DNA from: an uncultured Clostridium sp.
GTDB taxonomy: Bacteria > Bacillota > Clostridia > Lachnospirales > Lachnospiraceae
Reading direction: 5' to 3'
Assembly (NCBI GenBank): GCA_905192625.1
Contig: CAJJLI010000024.1
Coordinates: 1 to 11,530 of the forward strand
Length of the DNA: 11,530 bases
Shown here in pieces: positions 6,289 to 11,530 of this stretch. Made by a program: the position numbers and the translations under genes. Within the stretch, counting starts at the first letter, position 1; the number at the start of each line of letters is the position of its first letter. The notes beneath the pieces were generated by a model. The model saw nothing but the letters and a program-made list of their open reading frames with translations, did not search any database and was not told where the DNA came from.

Positions 6289-7740
6289 ATGAAAAAGCAC
6301 AAAATACTTCTATTATTACTTGTTCTTATTTCTTCCACATGGCTTGGAATTGCCGTGCATGCAAACAGTACCTTCCAGTTAAATAAAAAGAAGGTGACAA
6401 TGGAAGTCGATTCCACTTTAGTACTTAACTCAAACGGTGTTTCCGACTCTGACATTACATGGAACACAAGTGATGCGTCCATTGCATCTGTAGCCAATGG
6501 GAAAGTGACTGCGGTATCTTCTGGTGTTGCAACGATAACAGCAAACTACCAAAACCAGTCATATAGTTGCAAAGTAAATGTTATTGACAGTAATGAGACT
6601 AAAACATTTGGTCAAACCAATTTACCTGTTTTACCAAACAATATGTATGAACTCAATACTGCATCCTCCCTTGAGAACCTACTATCTACAACAAAAGCTT
6701 ACATGACCATAGGTATTGATAAAACTTATATTGATGTTAATGATGCGGATTACATGGATGGTTCTACTCCAGCCTTTGCTGTCGTAACATCAAGCACGAA
6801 TAAAGATGCGTACATAACCAAAGTAAGTTCTCCAGACAAAGGAGTCATTCGTTTTCATTTTAATACGAGGATTACAAACGATACCACTGTTGTGATTAAC
6901 TACTCGAAGCAAGAACGAATAAGCACCTCTGAGAAAGAAGTGGATTTAGCTATTATTATGGGGCAATCAAACGCTTCTGGTGTGGGTACTGCAAGTCTCG
7001 CTCCAAAAGTTGAAAGTTATATGGGAAGTGAATTCCGTGCAATTACTGACCCAACGAAACTGTATGACATTCAAGAACCATTTGGCAAAGACGAGAACAA
7101 AGAGTTTGCAATTAACGATCGTAAACTTAAATCAGGTTCGTTCTTATCTGCCTTTGTCAATTCATATTACACACAAACCGGTCACAAACTCGTATGTGTT
7201 AGTGCCTCTCAGGGAGCCACATCAATCACTTCATGGCAACCGCAAGGAAGCAAATTAAATGATGCGATTAATCGCCTACAAAGTGCTAGGGATTGGCTAA
7301 AGCAAAACGGATATACAGTTAAAAACACTTTTGTTGTTTGGCTACAAGGTGAGACAGATGGCGGGTTGGGCTTAAGTACAGAAACCTACATGAATTATCT
7401 AAACAAAACAATTGATACCATGTTATCCAATGGTGCAGATAATTTTTATATTATACGTATCGGTAATAACAAAGATAATGAAACATTATATACTTCTATC
7501 ATCGAAGCACAAACCAAGATTTGTACATCTAAGTCAAATACAATACTTGCCTCTACAAAGTTGAGTATTATGGCTGAGAATGGAATGATGAAGGATCAAT
7601 TCCACTATACACAGCACGGCTATAATATTGTTGGCTATGATGCTGGTATGAATGTTGCGTATCATATAATGACTGGTAAAGAGCCTACTCTATATGATTA
7701 TGAGACAAAGCTTACTTATCAACCTTATACGAAACACTAA
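6289..7740 (+). CDS. Secreted Big_2-domain SGNH-type carbohydrate/sialate O-acetylesterase
   Basis: A 483-residue exported protein. Residues 1-25 form a signal peptide (MKKHK, a leucine-rich core, cleavage likely after AVHA). Residues about 28-100 are a bacterial Ig-like Big_2 domain (ITWNTSDASIASVANGKVTAVSSGVATITA). Residues about 105-215 are a beta-rich stretch I cannot assign. Residues about 218-465 form an SGNH hydrolase of the sialate O-acetylesterase (SASA, DUF303) type: IIMGQSNASG with the nucleophile S227, SASQGATSITSW with G309, VVWLQGETDGG at 349-359, and DQFHYTQHGYN with D436 and H439. The likely reaction is removal of acetyl groups from a polysaccharide or sugar outside the cell. 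It lacks an LPXTG signal, so it is free or held non-covalently. AGGAG lies six nt before the ATG. It is a single-gene unit ending at the terminator at 7857. Confidence 0.9.
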   Translation: MKKHKILLLLLVLISSTWLGIAVHANSTFQLNKKKVTMEVDSTLVLNSNGVSDSDITWNTSDASIASVANGKVTAVSSGVATITANYQNQSYSCKVNVIDSNETKTFGQTNLPVLPNNMYELNTASSLENLLSTTKAYMTIGIDKTYIDVNDADYMDGSTPAFAVVTSSTNKDAYITKVSSPDKGVIRFHFNTRITNDTTVVINYSKQERISTSEKEVDLAIIMGQSNASGVGTASLAPKVESYMGSEFRAITDPTKLYDIQEPFGKDENKEFAINDRKLKSGSFLSAFVNSYYTQTGHKLVCVSASQGATSITSWQPQGSKLNDAINRLQSARDWLKQNGYTVKNTFVVWLQGETDGGLGLSTETYMNYLNKTIDTMLSNGADNFYIIRIGNNKDNETLYTSIIEAQTKICTSKSNTILASTKLSIMAENGMMKDQFHYTQHGYNIVGYDAGMNVAYHIMTGKEPTLYDYETKLTYQPYTKH

Positions 7741-7856
7741 TTAATAGGTAGAATAAGATTTAGGTTTGTATGAATTGTTCTATCAGCATTTCTTATCCAT
7801 AGAATGCCTCTTATTAGCACAGTATTTTTTATTAAGATAATATTAGAAACCTAATA

Positions 7857-7921
7857 GGCCCAATCAAAAAAACGTAAACTTTTTTAAGTTTACGTTTCAT
7901 TTGATCGAGCCTTATTTTTTT
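7857..7921. terminator. Bidirectional Rho-independent terminator
   Basis: A 12-bp perfect core stem, AAACGTAAACTT with AAGTTTACGTTT around TTTT, is extended by a broken outer stem (CAATCAAA with TTTGATCG, GGC with GCC). On the plus strand it ends in TTATTTTTTT, serving the esterase gene. On the minus strand the core stem is followed by a T7 run, serving the 41-aa peptide gene. The 116 nt before it (7741-7856) show nothing else clear. Confidence 0.85.
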
Positions 7922-7959
7922 AATATTGCAGAATGGTTATTAAATAATCACAAAAAGAA

Positions 7960-8085
7960 TCATGAAAAGAATTTTTTATCCTTTATTTCTTCATGCGCCT
8001 CTATTATTCCATTTTTCACTGCCTTCTTTATAACAAAATAAAACAAATAGATAGAAATCAACCAAACTATAAGTATTAATACCAC
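7960..8085 (-). CDS. Small single-pass membrane peptide, 41 aa
   Basis: This short frame starts with GTG at 8085, eight nt after AGAGG, and ends with TGA at 7960-7962. The peptide has one strong N-terminal membrane segment (VVLILIVWLISIYLFYFVI), then a basic-to-acidic tail KKAVKNGIIEAHEEIKDKK. Membrane segment plus positively charged inner edge predicts an inserted protein with the tail in the cytosol. The pattern resembles short Firmicutes proteins with a K-AVKNGI-EA motif, which I believe are annotated as DUF6019; that name is from memory and unsure. It starts 31 nt after the Gate-protein gene on the same strand and lies before a shared terminator, so it is probably co-transcribed with it. 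Function is unknown; a small accessory subunit of the upstream membrane protein is possible. Confidence 0.72.
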   Translation of the reverse strand: MVLILIVWLISIYLFYFVIKKAVKNGIIEAHEEIKDKKFFS

Positions 8086-8116
8086 CTTTATCACCTCTGA
8101 CGATTTATTCTTCCCA

Positions 8117-9088
8117 TCATGACCGTACCTTATATACTTTCAAATTAAGCTTCTCTAAAAGTAGGAACAAATGATATAACCACACCGATATAATTGCTAC
8201 AATAATTCTTGGAATCACAAGAAATATAATTGGTGCCCCTGTAGTCACAAAATTTGCTGTCTCTTGAATAAGAGAATGGCACGTTGCTATTGAAATATTT
8301 AGTTTCTTTAAATCGGATTCTTTTATAATTTTTTTATCGTTGAACTCAATTAATATGCTAGCTCCATACATCAAACCGATTACATTTGTTATAATCCATA
8401 AAAAAGCAACTTCTCTTGATAGACCAAAAATAAACATCACATATTTAAACGCATTGCTTATCTTCTCCACAACATGGAACCGTACCAGTAATATATAAAA
8501 AATCGTAATAATAATATTTATTAGTACTATTTTTACAACCACAACATTGGATGCTAACCAACTAAACATTATCGATTTAAAGGATTTAACTTCCTGTGGT
8601 ATACTTGCTAAATACGGGATGTCCATAAATTTATCTGTATTTGGTATCACTAAATTTAAAACTATTCCTATCAAAAAACTTGAAAAAACTCGTATAAATA
8701 GTATTCCAAAATATGAACCACCCGCTTTCTTTTGTATCATTAATTCGATTGGTAGCGTGTGACATATTAATACCATTGTTGACAGGATTGTAATTTCTTT
8801 TAAAGTAATCGGTAATGTCATCATAACAGCGATTGCAGAATAACAATTTATAAAATATCCAGAGATTAAAACTAATATAGTTTCACCACTTAAACCAACA
8901 CTCTTTATAAATGGAGAAACTAGAGCCCCTAATATTTTTACAAATCCCATATATTTTAATATTTCGATAATAAGCGAAATTGGGATCATAATTTTTATAA
9001 TTTTGAGGCTAGCCTTAAATCCTTCTTTAGAACCTAATAAAACAACATCATTAAGAATACTCCTCTGTTGAGAGTACTTAGTATCCAT
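8117..9088 (-). CDS. Nucleoside-recognition (Gate) domain membrane protein
   Basis: A 323-residue membrane protein with about eight hydrophobic segments and two Gate-type halves. Half one holds VGLSGETILVLISGYFINCYSAIAVMM (64-90) and ICHTLPIE (108-115). Half two holds FGLSREVAFLWI (221-232) and CHSLIQETANF (270-280), the counterpart of the HSLIEDT-type motif of the family. Proteins of this group (YjiH/SpmA/SpmB-like) are predicted transporters of nucleosides or other small molecules; the true substrate is unknown. The ATG at 9088 is supported by AAAGGAG nine nt upstream. It has a near-consensus promoter and is followed by a 41-aa membrane peptide, apparently in the same unit. I do not give a gene symbol because SpmA, SpmB and YjiH cannot be separated by eye. 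Confidence 0.8.
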   Translation of the reverse strand: MDTKYSQQRSILNDVVLLGSKEGFKASLKIIKIMIPISLIIEILKYMGFVKILGALVSPFIKSVGLSGETILVLISGYFINCYSAIAVMMTLPITLKEITILSTMVLICHTLPIELMIQKKAGGSYFGILFIRVFSSFLIGIVLNLVIPNTDKFMDIPYLASIPQEVKSFKSIMFSWLASNVVVVKIVLINIIITIFYILLVRFHVVEKISNAFKYVMFIFGLSREVAFLWIITNVIGLMYGASILIEFNDKKIIKESDLKKLNISIATCHSLIQETANFVTTGAPIIFLVIPRIIVAIISVWLYHLFLLLEKLNLKVYKVRS

Positions 9089-9161
9089 TTTTTAGTTCTC
9101 CTTTGTTCTTATATTCAATAGATGTTACCTACAAACAATTAATCAAATACTAATATTTTCC

Positions 9162-9190
9162 ATTTTATTCGTTTTGTAGATTATTGTCAA
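9162..9190 (-). promoter_or_regulatory. Sigma-A promoter of the Gate-protein gene
   Basis: On the minus strand a consensus TTGACA (9190-9185) and TAAAAT (9167-9162) are separated by 17 nt. The predicted leader is about 65-70 nt. This is one of the strongest promoters in the window. Confidence 0.72.
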
Positions 9191-9301
9191 TACTGAATAC
9201 TATTTAAGGTTGAACATTAAACTATAAGTGAAAGGAAATTCAAATGGAGCCGTTTCGTAGAAATGACGAATCACGATAAACACATTTTCAAAAACCTCAT
9301 T

Positions 9302-9363
9302 AAAAAAGGACTATTTATAAGGGTCATAAATAACTTCAACACACTTATAAAAAGCCCTCCTTT
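9302..9363 (-). terminator. Long hairpin terminator of the response regulator gene
   Basis: In the minus-strand RNA the 20 nt from 9363 to 9344 pair with those from 9321 to 9302 with one mismatch and three G-U pairs around a 22-nt loop. The 3' arm ends CCUUUUUU. It begins two nt after the TAA of the response regulator. As with 3637-3706, the G-U pairs favour the minus-strand direction. Confidence 0.78.
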
Positions 9364-9365
9364 AT

Positions 9366-10142
9366 TTATTCCGATTGTATTTCCCTCTTCCCTAGTTGAT
9401 TACGGTATTCATTTGCCGAAATACCGATAATCTTTTTAAAGACTCTTGAAAAATGAGCCATATCCATAAATCCAACCATCTCAGCAATATCGCCAATTCG
9501 CAGCGCCGGATCTTTAAGCATTTCCTTTGCCCGTTCAATTCGCACACTATTTAGTATCTCAGAAAAATTCTTATCTAAGTGTCGATTCAATAATTTACTC
9601 AAATGCCACTGGCTTACGTATGTTTTTTCTGCAACCTCGGATAACGTTAATTTCTGTGTAAAATTACTCTCTATGTAATTCATAGCATTTTTAACGATAA
9701 AGCTACTCGCTGTGCTGTTCTCTTCTTCTAAATCATCTAACGTAGCTGCTTCTTCATCTCGTTTTACCTCTGCTAATTTTGATGTCATACATACAATTGC
9801 TTCCTCAATTTCATCCATATTCGAAGGTTTCAGTAAAAATCTTGTAACACCGAGGCGGATTGCTTGTTGTGCAAAATCAAAATTCCGATAGCCCGTTAAA
9901 ATACTTATCATCATATTCGGAAATTCTGACTTTAATCCTGCTATCATATCTAATCCGTTCTTACCAGGCATCGAAATATCTGTGATGACAATGTCTGGTT
10001 TATACTCACGAATAATCTGAGTCCCTTCAAGACCATCGTTTGCTTTTGCTACAAGCTTACAATGGAATTTCTCCCAAGGCACCATTCTTGATATTCCTTC
10101 CACTATAATTGGTTCATCATCAATGATTACAACACGATACAT
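9366..10142 (-). CDS. Two-component response regulator, REC plus AraC-type HTH (YesN-like)
   Basis: The 258-residue cytosolic regulator has a receiver domain at about 1-120: acidic pocket D8 D9, phosphoacceptor D55 in IVITDISMPGKNG, T83 in ILTGYRNF, and K105 in FLLKPSN. An acidic linker (EVKRDEEAATLDDLEEEN) follows. Residues about 150-250 form a double helix-turn-helix AraC domain (LTLSEVAEKTYVSQWHLSKLL and IGDIAEMVGFMDMAHFSRVFKK). Such proteins pair with a YesM-type histidine kinase and activate sugar-uptake or polysaccharide genes. The start is the ATG at 10142, with AGGGGG six nt upstream; the TTG at 10148 lacks room. A solute-binding protein gene lies just upstream on the same strand, which suggests a carbohydrate signal. 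No kinase is in the window. Confidence 0.95.
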   Translation of the reverse strand: MYRVVIIDDEPIIVEGISRMVPWEKFHCKLVAKANDGLEGTQIIREYKPDIVITDISMPGKNGLDMIAGLKSEFPNMMISILTGYRNFDFAQQAIRLGVTRFLLKPSNMDEIEEAIVCMTSKLAEVKRDEEAATLDDLEEENSTASSFIVKNAMNYIESNFTQKLTLSEVAEKTYVSQWHLSKLLNRHLDKNFSEILNSVRIERAKEMLKDPALRIGDIAEMVGFMDMAHFSRVFKKIIGISANEYRNQLGKREIQSE

Positions 10143-10208
10143 AAGCAACCCCCTAGTATAAGACTATTTTATCTTACTACGTTTTTTAAAATTAGAACAT
10201 TTACTATA

Positions 10209-10237
10209 TTTTACAATATTAATTTCCTTTTTACAAT
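10209..10237 (-). promoter_or_regulatory. Possible promoter of the response regulator gene, with upstream palindrome
   Basis: On the minus strand TTGTAA (10237-10232) and TAAAAT (10214-10209) are 17 nt apart. Two nt upstream of the -35 box is the palindrome ATGTC-CT-GACAT (10240-10251), positioned like an activator or autoregulatory site. The 158-nt gap after the solute-binding gene has no convincing terminator, so read-through from that gene is also possible. Confidence 0.5.
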
Positions 10238-10306
10238 TATGTCCTGACATTTTAATCTTTATTGCTACGACCTATTACCCCTATCCGCTATTGCTAATAT
10301 CCTCAA

Positions 10307-11473
10307 TTACTTTCTATTAATATTTAACACTTCGTTTATCAATTCTTCTGCAGTCTTATCACCATTTATTACCTCAACAATTCCTGCTGTTAAAGCATTA
10401 TAAGCCTCTTGTGAAATTCTTGCATCCAAGGTTGGAGATATGCTCTTGGCAGCATTGATAAACTGTATTCCCGAGAGCGCTAATGGTGTCATACCCTCAA
10501 TTGGTTCTACCTCTGCAGCTGGCTGACCATATCCATTCCAATAGGTACGAATTGCCTCCTTATTTGTATGAGCCATAACAAATTTTACAGCGGCATCCCG
10601 TTTGTCAGGGTCCTTCCAAGCTTTTTTTGTGATATAAAATCCAACTGATACACCCCCGATAATATCACCGGTTTGACCTTTACCTCCCTCAATTACTGGA
10701 AATGGCATCACAATCGTGCTATCTTGATCTGTTATGCCACTAGCAAACCACGAACCTGTAAGAATCATAGCTGCCTTTTTTTCATTAAACAAGGACTCCG
10801 CATACGCATTATCAATGGTTTCAGTATCCACAGGAAAAGCGCCCATCTCTTTTAATGTATAGATCATCTCAACACCCATCACCCAATCTTCTGGTGCAGA
10901 TTCTGGCACTGTTGTATATCCGTCTACCCCAGCTGACTTTAGGAGTAAATGCTCTATCCAATAATGCGGAACTTCATTCAAAGAAACTGCAAAAGGAATA
11001 ACCCCTCTCTCCCGAAACAACTCAATCGCTTCTAATAATTTGTTCCAATCCGTAGGCAACGGAATACGGTAACGTTCAAATAAGTCTTTGTTGCAAAAGA
11101 TACCTTCCCAAAACCTTGTTGTAGGAACTGCTCTTTGCACTCCATCTGGGTTCTCCGCTGCTTTTAGTGTTGCACTTAAAACATCCGATGCATACTCTGG
11201 ATATAATTCTCGTATTTCTTCAATTGTAACAAACTTATCCGTTGCTAGAACATCACTTGCATTTGCATCCGTAAAAAACTGAATCACATCTGGCTCATTT
11301 CCAACAGAAAAATCAGCAGCGATTTTAGTCTTCCAGTCTTGATTGGATGCCTGAGAATCATCCTCAATTGTTATGTAACTATACTGCTCCATAAATACTT
11401 GATTAATTGCTTGATAATTTGGCGCATTTGGATCTGTTCCGCCGTAGGTAGAGGGAAGTATTGGCTTTTTCAC
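10307..11473 (-). CDS. Sugar-type ABC transporter solute-binding protein, 5' end abnormal
   Basis: The open frame encodes 388 residues of an extracellular solute-binding protein, family 1. The body is intact: STYGGTDPNAPNYQAINQVFMEQY (first strand and helix), NEPDVIQFFTDANASDVLATDKFVTIEE, AAMILTGSWFASGI near 235-248, then SVGFYITKKAWKDPDKRDAAVKFVMAHTNKEAIRTYW. These bind carbohydrates outside the cell for an ABC importer or feed a sensor kinase. Normally an N-terminal lipoprotein signal with a lipobox cysteine precedes the STYGG strand. Here the frame opens with GTG directly after an in-frame TGA, without a ribosome site and without any hydrophobic segment. So the start is doubtful: a 5' frameshift or deletion, or a diverged sensing protein. 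The response regulator gene follows 165 nt downstream. No permease genes are in the window. Confidence 0.8.
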   Translation of the reverse strand: MKKPILPSTYGGTDPNAPNYQAINQVFMEQYSYITIEDDSQASNQDWKTKIAADFSVGNEPDVIQFFTDANASDVLATDKFVTIEEIRELYPEYASDVLSATLKAAENPDGVQRAVPTTRFWEGIFCNKDLFERYRIPLPTDWNKLLEAIELFRERGVIPFAVSLNEVPHYWIEHLLLKSAGVDGYTTVPESAPEDWVMGVEMIYTLKEMGAFPVDTETIDNAYAESLFNEKKAAMILTGSWFASGITDQDSTIVMPFPVIEGGKGQTGDIIGGVSVGFYITKKAWKDPDKRDAAVKFVMAHTNKEAIRTYWNGYGQPAAEVEPIEGMTPLALSGIQFINAAKSISPTLDARISQEAYNALTAGIVEVINGDKTAEELINEVLNINRK

Positions 11474-11499
11474 TCAGGGAGGGATTTTCATTGCATTTT

Positions 11500-11529
11500 C
11501 TATCGTTCACGGCGATATTGTTCAAATGT
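11500..11529 (-). other. Possible last codons of an upstream gene (ends TFEQYRRER, stop)
   Basis: On the minus strand one frame from the right edge reads nine codons and ends in TAG at 11502-11500, 26 nt before the GTG of the binding-protein gene. In a YesM/YesN locus the expected upstream neighbour would be the histidine kinase. Nine residues are far too few to identify a protein. Confidence 0.2.
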
Positions 11530-11530
11530 G

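Noticed and set aside
6276..6497. Minus-strand open frame over the esterase signal peptide
   Set aside because: Antisense to the signal peptide and Big_2 region; no ribosome site.
6980..7258. Second plus-strand frame inside the esterase gene
   Set aside because: It overlaps the catalytic domain out of frame; the esterase frame carries the GQSN and QGETD motifs and is the true one.
9244..9279. Plus-strand mini-frame MEPFRRNDESR with AAAGGA seven nt upstream
   Set aside because: Only eleven codons, no convincing promoter, and the next gene downstream is on the opposite strand, so it cannot be a leader peptide for it.
9204..9308. Minus-strand open stretch reading ENVFIVIRHFYETAPFEF and more
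   Set aside because: About 35 codons with no ATG near its start and no ribosome site; it lies between a terminator and a promoter. It might be part of an intergenic repeat but cannot be supported as a gene.

Overview
The window looks like a low-GC Gram-positive chromosome, most likely an anaerobic Clostridia member of the Lachnospiraceae type. The reasons are the AT-rich intergenic DNA, strong AGGAGG-type ribosome sites, clean sigma-A promoters with 17-nt spacers, and the gene content: a secreted Big_2 plus SGNH esterase, a sugar-type solute-binding protein beside a YesN-like regulator, and AzlCD. That taxonomic call is inference. I see no rRNA, tRNA, CRISPR array, transposase, phage gene or recognisable riboswitch.

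Layout from left to right. (1) 1-955, minus strand: the N-terminal two thirds or so of an Orn/Lys/Arg decarboxylase, running off the left edge, with its own promoter at 1020-1048. (2) 1373-3471, minus: an apparent three-gene operon azlC, azlD, EamA-type transporter, with a promoter at 3542-3570 and a terminator at 1227-1270. (3) 3803-5167, minus: a MATE-family exporter with its own promoter, which carries a 14-bp palindrome in its spacer, and a long wobble-paired terminator hairpin. (4) 5378-5869, plus: a 163-aa protein of unknown function, divergent from the MATE gene. It is followed by a 419-bp intergenic stretch holding a tandem 40-bp repeat and two back-to-back hairpins. (5) 6289-7740, plus: a secreted modular esterase. 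(6) 7960-9088, minus: a Gate/nucleoside-recognition membrane protein followed by a 41-aa single-pass membrane peptide; both transcription units around 7900 share a bidirectional terminator. (7) 9366-10142, minus: a response regulator with an AraC-type output domain. (8) 10307-11473, minus: a sugar-type ABC solute-binding protein whose 5' end looks abnormal.

Functional themes: export and transport of small molecules (AzlCD, EamA, MATE, Gate protein), polyamine or amino-acid decarboxylation, and carbohydrate sensing and processing (solute-binding protein, response regulator, esterase). The regulator and the binding protein probably belong to one sensing locus whose histidine kinase lies outside the window. 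I do not see a clear new multi-gene system. The points most worth following are the tandem repeat and paired hairpins after the 163-aa gene, the internal duplication in that protein, the unlisted 41-aa membrane peptide, the missing signal peptide on the binding protein, the foreign-looking C-terminal tail on the EamA protein, and the operator-like palindromes.
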